Shown piece after piece: positions 8,319-15,759 of a DNA stretch of 64,000 nt; within the stretch, counting starts at the first letter, position 1, and each line of letters starts with the position of its first letter. The notes under the pieces are model-generated. The model saw nothing but the letters and a program-made list of their open reading frames with translations, was not told the origin of the DNA and did not search any database. The position numbers and the translations under genes are program-made. The DNA is taken from contig JAHHTU010000003.1 of NCBI GenBank assembly GCA_020024455.1, forward strand, positions 62,001-126,000, given 5' to 3'. The stretch comes from Anaerotignum sp. GTDB lineage: Bacteria; Bacillota; Clostridia; Lachnospirales; Anaerotignaceae.

Positions 8319-10097
8319 TTATGATTCTTTGCCGATTGCTTTTGTTGGACAAACCTGTTCACATACGCCGCAGCCCACACATTGTAAGGAGTCAATTCCG
8401 GCTTTTTTGGTTTCTCTGTCAATAAATAATGCCGGACAGCCTGTTTTTAAGCACATTTTACATCCAATACATTTTTCTGTATCCACAACATCTTTTGTTG
8501 TAAATGCATCTGGAAAACGTTCCATATCGTCGTCACTGAATTTTTTCAGTACACAAGGCCATTTTGTGATGATAACAGAAGGCTCATCCAAACCCAATGC
8601 CCAATCCAGTGTTTCTTTGACCGTTTGCAGGTTGTTGGGGTCAATGGTTCTGATATTTTTTGCACCCAATGCTCTACATACGGTCTCAATATCAATCATT
8701 GTTGCGGAACTGCCATCTGCATGTTTACCAGAACCCGGATTTTCCTGATGCCCTGTCATACCTGTAATCCGATTGTCCAAAATAACACTCACTGTTTTGG
8801 AATTGTTGTACAGACATTCTGTCAAAGAATTGATACCGGTATGGAAGAATGTGGAATCCCCCATAACCCCGACGACTCTGGTACTTTCCCCTTTTTGTTC
8901 AAATGCTTTTGCAGCACCATGTCCTGTAGAAAATGCAGCACCCATACATACACAGCTGTCTAATGCATTATAAGGTTCTGCAAATCCCAATGTATAACAG
9001 CCAATATCTCCTGTCACCATAACATTTTTTCTCTTGCCCAAATCATAGAAAAATCCACGATGCGGGCAGCCTGCACAAAGAGCTGGTGGTCTAGGCACAA
9101 CTTTTTCTTTATCATATGTCAAAGTTTCAAATGCATCACCATATACACTTTTTCTAATGACATCGGATGTCAATTCATCGTATGCAGGGAATGTATTTTT
9201 CCCCTTTACTGCAAATCCTAATTTTTGTACCTCGCCTTCCAGCAAGGGGTCGTTTTCTTCGATGACATAAATGGTATCTAATCCTTGACAAAATTCTGTT
9301 ATTTTTTTCGTTGGCAATGGATATGTAAAGCCAAGTTTCAAATAGTTCACATCATCGCCAAATACTTCTTTTGCAAAGCAATAACACATACCAGAAGTAA
9401 TGACACCTATCTTACTTCCATGATCTTCTATGAAGTTCATCGGTGTTTGTTCGGAAAATTCTTTCAGTTTTTCCAATCTTTCTGCCAATGCCACTCTGCG
9501 TAATTTTGCATGTGCAGGTACCATAACATATTTTTTTGCATCTTTTGCATAGGGTTTGATTGGTACTTGTTCCATTCTTTCTTCACATTCCACCAAACCC
9601 TTTGAATGACAAGCTCTTGTAGTCATTCTCATCAATATGGGTGTATCAAAACGTTCTGAAAGTTCATATGCTTCTTTCATAAATTCTTTTGCTTCCGCAC
9701 TGGTTGCAGGTTCCATCATGGGTATCATGGCTGCTCTTGCATAGTTTCTGTTATCCTGTTCATTTTGTGAGGAATGCTGGCCGGGTTCGTCTGCGGTAAT
9801 CACAACCATGCCAGCATTGACACCCGTATAAACAAATGTGAACAAAGGGTCTGCAGCTACATTCAGACCAACATGTTTCATAGCAGCAAGACTTCTTACA
9901 CCTGCAATAGATGCACCAATGGCTGCTTCCATTGCCACTTTTTCATTTGGTGCCCATTCAGAATAAACTTCTTTGTGTGCGGACATATTTTCAACGATTT
10001 CTGTAGATGGTGTGCCGGGATATGCGGAAGCTACCAAAACGCCTGCTTCCCATGCACCTTGTACCAAAGCCTCATTACCTGTCATTAGTTTTTTCAT
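8319..10097 (-). CDS. iorA: Indolepyruvate:ferredoxin oxidoreductase, alpha subunit
   Basis: A 592-residue protein of normal IorA length. The N-terminal pyrimidine-binding half starts LMTGNEALVQGAWEAGVLVA with SAYPGTPSTEI. The TPP-binding half carries ALCAGCPHRGFFYDLG, GDIGCYTLG and GDSTFFHTGINSL. The C-terminus holds two ferredoxin-type [4Fe-4S] motifs, CIGCKMCLKTGCP and CVGCGVCEQVCP. AAGGAGGAAAGTT before the ATG at 10097 sets the start. With IorB it converts aryl-pyruvates plus CoA to aryl-acetyl-CoA, CO2 and reduced ferredoxin in the cytoplasm of anaerobes. All expected motifs look intact. Confidence 0.95.
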   Translation of the reverse strand: MKKLMTGNEALVQGAWEAGVLVASAYPGTPSTEIVENMSAHKEVYSEWAPNEKVAMEAAIGASIAGVRSLAAMKHVGLNVAADPLFTFVYTGVNAGMVVITADEPGQHSSQNEQDNRNYARAAMIPMMEPATSAEAKEFMKEAYELSERFDTPILMRMTTRACHSKGLVECEERMEQVPIKPYAKDAKKYVMVPAHAKLRRVALAERLEKLKEFSEQTPMNFIEDHGSKIGVITSGMCYCFAKEVFGDDVNYLKLGFTYPLPTKKITEFCQGLDTIYVIEENDPLLEGEVQKLGFAVKGKNTFPAYDELTSDVIRKSVYGDAFETLTYDKEKVVPRPPALCAGCPHRGFFYDLGKRKNVMVTGDIGCYTLGFAEPYNALDSCVCMGAAFSTGHGAAKAFEQKGESTRVVGVMGDSTFFHTGINSLTECLYNNSKTVSVILDNRITGMTGHQENPGSGKHADGSSATMIDIETVCRALGAKNIRTIDPNNLQTVKETLDWALGLDEPSVIITKWPCVLKKFSDDDMERFPDAFTTKDVVDTEKCIGCKMCLKTGCPALFIDRETKKAGIDSLQCVGCGVCEQVCPTKAIGKES

Positions 10098-10191
10098 AAC
10101 TTTCCTCCTTATCTTTTTCACCTATTTATATATCACTTTATTGATGATTGCAGTCTTTTATACTTTTCCATCACTGATTTTTTCAAACAAA

Positions 10192-11466
10192 TTATATTGT
10201 TTTTGATGGAATAAAATGCCCGATGATACCACCAACAATCGCCGGTACAATCCATGCACACTGATATTGTGCAAGTGGCAGCATGGTTGTATAGGTAAGT
10301 GGCATGCCTAATCCTGTCAAAGCCTCAGACAAGCTGATTACAAAAGCAAATGCTGTTGCACAACGAATAACATTATCATTTTTGACATATTTTCCGAAAA
10401 ACATGAGTACGGTCATGGTAATAAAACAAGGAAATACCACAGATAAGATTGGTGCAGCAACGCTGATAATTGCAGAAATTCCGGCATTGGAAACCACAAA
10501 AGAGAAAATAGACATTACAATCACGGTTACTTTGTATTGACATTTTCCGCCTGTTAATTTTTCTAATGTGCCTGCAAATCCGGAAGTCAGCCCAATTGCT
10601 GTTGTAAGGCATGCAAACAATACAATCACAGATAACATAATAACGCCCCATGTTCCCATCAACCGTTGTGTCAATGCCACAACCAAAGCTGCTTGATTGT
10701 AATCCTCAAATCCACCACTTGAAACAGTTGCACCCAAATAACTCAATCCACCATATATAACAAATAACAAAATACCTGCAATGAATGCTGACTTTGTCAG
10801 AAGGCTTGCTTGTACTTCCTGTGTTGTATATCCTTTTTCTGTAATTGCTCCCATAATTGCAACGATTACCAAACCAATTCCCAGAGGGTCCATTGTTTGG
10901 TATCCATTGACAATACCTTCTTTAATCGTTTCTACTTGAGAAGTCAGTGCAATAGGACCAATTGGATCTACAATACCAAGTATCAATAATACCAAAATGC
11001 ATAATACCAATATGGGTGTCAAATAGCTGCCTACAATATCAACAACCTTAGAAGGACGGATGGTCAAGAAACAAACCACCGCAAAGAAAATAAAACTGAA
11101 AACCCAAATACTCAAATTTGGAAACATTTGTGCCCAACCCATCTCAAATGTTGTGGCAGCTGTTCTTGGTACAGCAAGGCAGGGTGCCAAACAGGTCGCA
11201 ATAATAATTGCAACAACTGTTGCTGCCTTTTTCCCCAGTCTGCTTGGAACGCCTGTCATAGAAAGATCTTTACTGCGAATGGTGGCAAAAATAGCAAGCA
11301 TAGAAACGCCGACATCTACAATAAAGAAAAAGAAGAAACCAAGAAACCATTCATTTCCAGTAATTCTTCCTAAGTAGGGAGGAAATATCAAATTACCAGC
11401 GCCAAAGAATATTGCGAACATTGTTAAGCCAACTGTCAGGATATCCTTACTCTTAATCTTATTCAT
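10192..11466 (-). CDS. brnQ: BrnQ-type branched-chain amino acid carrier
   Basis: A 424-residue membrane protein with about 12 spans. The opening LTVGLTMFAIFFGAGNLIFPP is the hallmark of the LIVCS/BrnQ family, which imports Leu, Ile and Val with Na+ or H+. Length is normal. It lies 94 bases upstream of iorA on the same strand and may supply amino acids to the aminotransferase-Ior route, although BrnQ substrates are branched rather than aromatic. GGGAGAATGTATA precedes the ATG. Confidence 0.92.
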   Translation of the reverse strand: MNKIKSKDILTVGLTMFAIFFGAGNLIFPPYLGRITGNEWFLGFFFFFIVDVGVSMLAIFATIRSKDLSMTGVPSRLGKKAATVVAIIIATCLAPCLAVPRTAATTFEMGWAQMFPNLSIWVFSFIFFAVVCFLTIRPSKVVDIVGSYLTPILVLCILVLLILGIVDPIGPIALTSQVETIKEGIVNGYQTMDPLGIGLVIVAIMGAITEKGYTTQEVQASLLTKSAFIAGILLFVIYGGLSYLGATVSSGGFEDYNQAALVVALTQRLMGTWGVIMLSVIVLFACLTTAIGLTSGFAGTLEKLTGGKCQYKVTVIVMSIFSFVVSNAGISAIISVAAPILSVVFPCFITMTVLMFFGKYVKNDNVIRCATAFAFVISLSEALTGLGMPLTYTTMLPLAQYQCAWIVPAIVGGIIGHFIPSKTI

Positions 11467-11488
11467 TATACATTCTCCCTTCTGAATT

Positions 11489-11655
11489 CTAACTGCAACA
11501 TAGTTGTGGTTTTTCAGGAGATGCCATATTCACAAGAGTTTTGTCAAAATATTTGTTACAAAATGATCTAAACGTACTGAAATCATCTGGCACTCCTGCT
11601 TCTTCCTTCAGAATGTTTTTGTACTCACTCCTTTCCCATTCTTTCAAAATACCAT
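11489..11655 (-). pseudogene. Unrecognised open fragment upstream of brnQ
   Basis: A minus-strand frame of about 55 codons runs open to TAG at 11489, including EWERSEYKNILKEEAG and NKYFDKTLVNMASPEK. It has no start codon with a ribosome site, and a TGA bounds it upstream. The composition looks protein-like and differs from the very AT-rich DNA around it. It may be the tail of a lost gene. No family was recognised. Confidence 0.3.
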
Positions 11656-12235
11656 GTCATACCATCTAATATATAAAATATTGTATATATATTTTCTAAA
11701 TCATATTTTCAAAATTCATATAGGATGCAAAACAGATTTCGATAAATTCATTGGTATCTATAATGTATCACGATTTTATTAAATTGTATAATATTTTCTT
11801 TTGTTTATCAATATTTTTGTAATTTTTTTTTATTGCTTTGATATGGATAGATGTCTTAAATAATAACTGACTAAATAAAAGATGAAAATAAGTTGTTATA
11901 TTGTATATAGAGTTCTTTTTATATGAAAATAAGAAAATTGATAGAATTTGACATAAAAACATATGAATTTTATAAATTTGTGTAACTGGTAATGATGTCA
12001 CATTTTTATCAGCGACTTTCCTTTGCTGTGGTATTTCTATAAAAGATCATGTACAATATCAAGAGTTCTCCAAAAACATGTTTCTCACAAGCACTTCCTC
12101 ATTACATGATATGCCAGACGAAACTGATCATTCCCTCTTGCCACAAAGAAACTAACTGCAACACTTTTGCTGAAAGAATGTACATCCTTGGCTTTGATTG
12201 CTGTTCTTTATTGGCAATACAACAAATATAATTTT
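11656..12235. other. AT-rich gap without recognisable genes
   Basis: About 580 bases, strongly AT-rich between 11660 and 12000. A 77-codon open frame here is dominated by AT-rich codons and has no ribosome site, so it is not called. Nothing else is seen. Confidence 0.5.
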
Positions 12236-12499
12236 ATTTCTTTCCCAGAATACACCATCTGTATATCCCTGTATTGTGGTATCGGCATCTGCCATTTTCA
12301 ATCTTTCTCAGCCCATACACAATATTGTTCATGATGTTCTGTGCCCATAGAATGTCGTTGAGGCTTTTTCGCCGTAAATGATGTAGAAACCAGAACCTAA
12401 AAATGGATCAAATACAACCTCTCCCACATTAGAGCCTGCCAAAATTAATTTAGCCAACAATTTTTTGGGCTTTTGTGTTGGATGTGTTTTATATTTGTA
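12236..12499 (-). pseudogene. Decayed DNA adenine/cytosine-N4 methyltransferase
   Basis: The minus strand reads YKYKTHPTQKPKKLLAKLIL, then AGSNVGEVVFDPFLGSG, a stop at 12329, and in shifted frames EQYCVWAEK and MADADTTIQGYTDGVFWERN. HPTQKP and the SAM-binding motif DPFLGSG are characteristic of amino-methyltransferases of restriction-modification or orphan type. A TGA lies just before the YKYKTH block and the N-terminal target-recognition part is missing. Two frame changes are needed to read the tail, so it is not functional. Confidence 0.75.
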
Positions 12500-12602
12500 T
12501 CATGAATATCCATAACTTGTTGCTTCGAAATGAAATTTATAGCGTAATTATAGCATATGTATGCCAATCCATCAATGAAATTGTAGATGGACGTTAGAAA
12601 TG

Positions 12603-12710
12603 CTACCCAATGTCGGTATCATGCAGATCAAGAATTGGAGAGAGATAACGTCTTTTCCCAATCAGTTGCAATTCTGTCACATCTGCAACCCACTTGTGCT
12701 TAGATTTTTT
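12603..12710 (-). pseudogene. IS3-family (IS150 group) transposase fragment
   Basis: The minus strand reads KKSKHKWVADVTELQL, then IGKRRYLSPILDLHDTDIG before TAG at 12603. KW-DVTE and YLSPILDL are the start of the integrase core of IS3-family OrfB, including the first catalytic Asp. Only about 35 codons survive. It lies just inside an IS150-like end at 12757-12809, in the matching orientation. Confidence 0.75.
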
Positions 12711-12756
12711 AGCTTTTGGTATTTACTTTTTTTCTACTCCCCTTGACATAAAAATC

Positions 12757-12809
12757 ACCCCACTCGTTATGCAGTATATTATACTGTCTAACAAATGGGG
12801 TGCAGTGCA
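12757..12809 (-). mobile_element. IS150-group left end remnant, copy 2
   Basis: The minus strand begins TGCACTGCACCCCATTTGTT and forms a 45-base near-palindrome (12757-12801). It is clearly related to the segment at 4612-4665, including the following ATG a few bases downstream. TGCACTGCACCCC closely resembles known IS150-group inverted repeats. It contains TATAAT, so it may also have carried the transposase promoter. Confidence 0.6.
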
Positions 12810-12919
12810 AATTACCAGTGGCTACAAAAGATTTTATGGTTGGTTTATCTATTTATTTTCTTTCACTTCGGTTCACTCAATATTTGTGCTGTACGTATAC
12901 TTCTCAGAACAATTTTGGT

Positions 12920-13768
12920 TTACGCATTACCATTTGTTTGTATATCAATTGCACCGGAAGTGCTGATCAGTGTCAGCATAGTATTGTCATTGGGAAGATT
13001 GAACTGATATCCTTGGTTCACACCATTATAGGTGATTTCTCCATAACTCTTTGCAGAAATACCAGAAACAGGTGTAACGACTCCGATACCTCCGGATATA
13101 TTTTTTATTTTGATATTTTGGACTGTATCAGAAATCAGACTGCAATCTCCGGATACGGTATTCATATCAACATACGCAAAAGAACCATCAAAAGAAATGT
13201 CAGCTGATTTTCCAGATGCTTGGGATTCAACCATTTCACTTTCGGCAATGGCAATATCACCGGATACCACTTCACAAGCCACCTGTTCGGCTGTAACACC
13301 AGTAAGCAGGATATTTCCCGATGTGCTATGCAATGATGCACGATGCATTTCTCTGTCTACCATTGCTATATCTCCAGAAATGGTAGATAAATTTAGATCG
13401 TTCAAATTTGTCTTATCTGGGACTGTAATGCATACAGTATGCTGTTCATCACCAAATTTCCAATTTTTTTCAAAACCCATATCAATTTTTGTTGTAAAAT
13501 AAAGTGTTCCATTGATCACTTCGCACCGTTCTACTTTTTCTTTATGATGCAATTGATAAGAGATGGAAAAGGTATCTCCGCTCTGGATTTGAATATCCGC
13601 AGCGATCACATCGACCACTATATCACGAAATTCATCTAGTTCCCTTTCGCTTTTTACGGTTGAACCAGTAATTTCAGATTCTCCGTTTTCCATAAAAAAT
13701 GCCATACCTGTCAGCAAAACTCCAACAATCAACAGTGAAATCAAACCTATAATTATTTTCTTAGTCAT
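12920..13768 (-). CDS. DUF4097 envelope protein
   Basis: A 282-residue protein with an N-terminal membrane anchor (IIIGLISLLIVGVLLTGMAFF, residues 5-25) and an extracytoplasmic beta-repeat region. Repeats of the type STISGDI, STSGNI, VVSGDIAI, TVSGDCSL and NISGGIGV mark the DUF4097 beta-helix-like family. GAGGAGATAAA before the ATG gives a clear start, one base after the stop of the upstream gene. The PadR-DUF1700-DUF4097 set is common in Firmicutes and is usually linked to cell envelope homeostasis. The molecular function is unknown. Confidence 0.85.
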   Translation of the reverse strand: MTKKIIIGLISLLIVGVLLTGMAFFMENGESEITGSTVKSERELDEFRDIVVDVIAADIQIQSGDTFSISYQLHHKEKVERCEVINGTLYFTTKIDMGFEKNWKFGDEQHTVCITVPDKTNLNDLNLSTISGDIAMVDREMHRASLHSTSGNILLTGVTAEQVACEVVSGDIAIAESEMVESQASGKSADISFDGSFAYVDMNTVSGDCSLISDTVQNIKIKNISGGIGVVTPVSGISAKSYGEITYNGVNQGYQFNLPNDNTMLTLISTSGAIDIQTNGNA

Positions 13769-13769
13769 T

Positions 13770-14351
13770 TTATCTCCTCTTTTTGATAACCTTTGTCAGT
13801 ACAATCGTAACATACTTGATAATAAACTTTATGCCCCAAAGCAGTAAGATGGTAATGAGACATGTGAGTGAAATAAGAATCAGTGAACTGCCAAATGTTT
13901 TTAACCACAAAATCGGAGAAAAAGGAATCAGTAAGTCAAACGATTTTAGAAAAAGTACCATTCCTGATTTACCTAATGCGATCAAAGTCACTCCGATTGA
14001 AAAAATAATTGCCAAAAAAGATACCAAAAAAGCAAATCCAACAGATAAAACCACGATCAGTATGGTAAAATGAAAAGGCAAGATACATATTCCGGCAATA
14101 GCGAGGGCAAGCCCTTTCGTAACCTTCGTTTTTTCACTTTGATCCTGTGTGACTTGTTTCGTAGCTGATTCTGCATATATCTGCGCAGCAAGACTCTGAG
14201 GAGTACCAAAACGCTCTTTCATTTGTTGATATTCTATCAAACCACCTTCAGCTACGTATTCCTTGTAAAAATTGACTGCATCTTCTCGCTCCTCAACCGA
14301 AAGTTGTTTTAGGCAAGCGTACAATTCATTGAAATAATGATCCATTGTCAT
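13770..14351 (-). CDS. DUF1700 membrane protein
   Basis: A 193-residue protein. The N-terminal part FNELYACLKQLSVEEREDAV with a following FYKEYVAEGG is typical of DUF1700 proteins. The C-terminal half has three to four hydrophobic segments (about residues 80-180). The ATG at 14351 follows AAAGGTGAAGAGA and lies inside the end of padR, so translation is coupled. It is encoded between PadR and DUF4097 and probably works with the latter at the membrane; the biochemical role is not known. Confidence 0.82.
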   Translation of the reverse strand: MTMDHYFNELYACLKQLSVEEREDAVNFYKEYVAEGGLIEYQQMKERFGTPQSLAAQIYAESATKQVTQDQSEKTKVTKGLALAIAGICILPFHFTILIVVLSVGFAFLVSFLAIIFSIGVTLIALGKSGMVLFLKSFDLLIPFSPILWLKTFGSSLILISLTCLITILLLWGIKFIIKYVTIVLTKVIKKRR

Positions 14352-14664
14352 TCTCTTCACCTTTTTCTAATAAATCATCCATGTTTTTCTTAAATTCATT
14401 CCACTCTAAAATATATGCATCCAATGCCTTTTTTCCATCTTCAGTCAACCTATAATATCTACGATTTCTTCCTTGGTAAGGAACATCGTAAGTAGATAAA
14501 AGGTTGTTTTTTTGTAACCGCTTCAAAGCTGGATACATGGCTGTTTCGGATATATCAAGAATTTTTTTTACCTCCTGAGTAAAAACATATCCATATTCAT
14601 CTTTATTTTTTAGCGTACTGAGGACAATAAAATCTAAAATGCTGCCACCGATTTGGAATCCCAA
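14326..14664 (-). CDS. PadR-family transcriptional regulator
   Basis: A 112-residue winged-helix regulator. SILDFIVLSTLKNKDEYGYV, AMYPALKRLQKNNLL and GRNRRYYRLTEDGKKAL are classic PadR blocks. The start is placed at a TTG (14664) giving MGFQIGGSILDF, which matches the usual PadR N-terminus and follows GGTGGTGA. A GTG at 14682 falls next to the operator and has no ribosome site. It is first in the operon and most likely represses it through the inverted repeat over its promoter. Confidence 0.85.
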   Translation of the reverse strand: MGFQIGGSILDFIVLSTLKNKDEYGYVFTQEVKKILDISETAMYPALKRLQKNNLLSTYDVPYQGRNRRYYRLTEDGKKALDAYILEWNEFKKNMDDLLEKGEENDNGSLFQ

Positions 14665-14680
14665 AAAATCACCACCAAAC

Positions 14681-14731
14681 ACTACTTGATTGATTATATT
14701 ATAAAACGAATAATATAATCAATCAAGTAGT
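14681..14731. promoter_or_regulatory. PadR operator, 22-bp-arm inverted repeat
   Basis: Arms 14681-14702 (starting ACTACTTGATTGATTATATT) and 14710-14731 are exact inverted copies around a 7-base centre AAAACGA. The repeat spans the promoter and ends at the first codons of padR. Autorepression by PadR is inferred from position. Confidence 0.8.
14698..14726 (-). promoter_or_regulatory. padR operon promoter
   Basis: Minus-strand TTGATT (14721-14726) and TATAAT (14698-14703) are separated by 17 bases, entirely inside the inverted repeat. Confidence 0.7.
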
Positions 14732-14961
14732 ACTATATAAAATATTTAAGTATGAAAAAATATGTTGGTAACCAGAAAAACATGATCCTATGATTTCAAA
14801 TGCTTTCACGATTTCTGATACTGATATTGGAAATGAATAAAAATGTTCGAGATAAATCAAAACCATCCGCAAAGTGTATTTGTGAAGATGTTCCGTTGTC
14901 CATACTCGCTTATTTTATCCCTTCTTCATGATTACCAGCCCCCCCGACCATATTTTAGCAT

Positions 14962-15002
14962 AAAAAAAGGCAGACATTATGGTGGTTATCCATGTGTCTA
15001 CC
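14962..15002 (-). terminator. Terminator resembling small toxin-RNA loci
   Basis: The minus strand reads GGTAGACACATGG, ATAA, then CCACCATAATGTCTGCC followed by seven T. The outer arms pair GGTAGACA with TGTCTGCC. Another hairpin, GGGGGTAGAATAACCCCC, lies just upstream at 15026-15045. This paired arrangement recalls the 3' ends of Firmicute type I (holin-like) toxin genes. No intact toxin frame is present. Confidence 0.6.
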
Positions 15003-15215
15003 TTTATCTTACAACCTCACTAAGCGGGGGGGTTATTCTACCCCCATCAAGGACTTTTATCTGTTACACTTGCAGATACAGAAAAAATTTTTTGTACCAT
15101 ATGCACTGTTGACATGACAATAGCAAAGAACCCTGCAGCATATTGGGGATTGATATGCTTTCCTGTTTGATTCAAAAAATGTGCAATACTTTTTCTATTT
15201 GTTTCTATTGTTCAT
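15003..15215 (-). other. Possible decayed type I toxin locus
   Basis: A minus-strand frame of 22 codons starts ATG at about 15116 and ends near 15048 (MSTVHMVQKIFSVSASVTDK). It lacks the hydrophobic core of known holin-like toxins and has no ribosome site. With the two hairpins downstream it may be a degraded toxin gene. Nothing else is visible in this gap. Confidence 0.25.
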
Positions 15216-15461
15216 TTACTGCTGCCAAAGTGCGTATCTCTGATTTTGTGCATCGGAAAGGTCGGAGCAAAGCAAAGGTGTTCTTACCGTATACAAAAAC
15301 TTTTTGCGATATATGATCTCAAAATGATCACGTGAGTTTTGCTTTGCCAAAAGCCCATACAGACCATAAAAGGGCTGTGTTCCACCATCTGCAATTGTTG
15401 TGATAAATTGCTGATACTCCTCTGGCAGACGAATATGATGTTCCTGTTCCCAGCGATTCAC
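15216..15461 (-). pseudogene. 5'-truncated SMI1/KNR4 (SUKH) protein fragment
   Basis: An 81-codon frame reading WEQEHHIRLPEEYQQFITTI and DGGTQPFYGLYGL matches the N-terminal motif of SMI1/KNR4 (SUKH) proteins, which are often immunity proteins against polymorphic toxins. SUKH proteins normally have residues before this motif and about 130-160 in total. Here the frame starts at a GTG overlapping the mobC stop and lacks both the true start and probably part of the tail. There is no ribosome site. It looks like a gene cut at a recombination junction. Confidence 0.6.
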
Positions 15462-15754
15462 ATTTTGATTTCTTCAATGTCAGCTCCGTAGATGTTACCC
15501 GTTGTGTTAAGCTGTTTGGCAATCTGGTTTTCGCTGTTGGATATCCGTTTCATTTTTGAAGTCAACTCACGGAGTTCAGGCATATCCAGATTTACGATGT
15601 ATCCATCGATTGCCATTTTGCGGAGATAGGCACTCATGTTCTCTGTTCCCATCTGAGCCATTTTCTGTTTTATCAGGTTAAGCTCTTTTTCGTCTACAAA
15701 AAACTTGACTTGTATCGGGCGTTGACGGATTGGTGGTTTTCGTTTTTCTGCCAT
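15458..15754 (-). CDS. mobC: Mobilisation relaxosome protein MobC, 3'-truncated
   Basis: A 98-residue protein. The ribbon-helix-helix part QVKFFVDEKELNLIKQKMAQ and the block ENMSAYLRKMAIDGY followed by QIAKQLNTTGNIYGADIEEI are characteristic of MobC accessory proteins, which help relaxase nick oriT of mobilisable elements. Full proteins usually continue after the DIEEIK block; here the frame stops two residues later, where the SUKH fragment begins. No relaxase gene is next to it, so it is a stranded piece of a mobile element. AAGGAGTAAAAAAT precedes the ATG. Confidence 0.8.
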   Translation of the reverse strand: MAEKRKPPIRQRPIQVKFFVDEKELNLIKQKMAQMGTENMSAYLRKMAIDGYIVNLDMPELRELTSKMKRISNSENQIAKQLNTTGNIYGADIEEIKM

Positions 15755-15759
15755 ATTTT

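Noticed and set aside
11768..12001. 77-codon minus-strand frame in the AT-rich gap
   Set aside because: No ribosome site, composition follows the local AT content, and no family resemblance.
12694..13207. Overlapping plus-strand frames near the IS150-like end
   Set aside because: They are shadows of the DUF4097 gene and insertion-sequence DNA without ribosome sites.
14843..15112. 89-codon plus-strand frame
   Set aside because: It reads through two hairpins and a terminator of the opposite strand and has no ribosome site.
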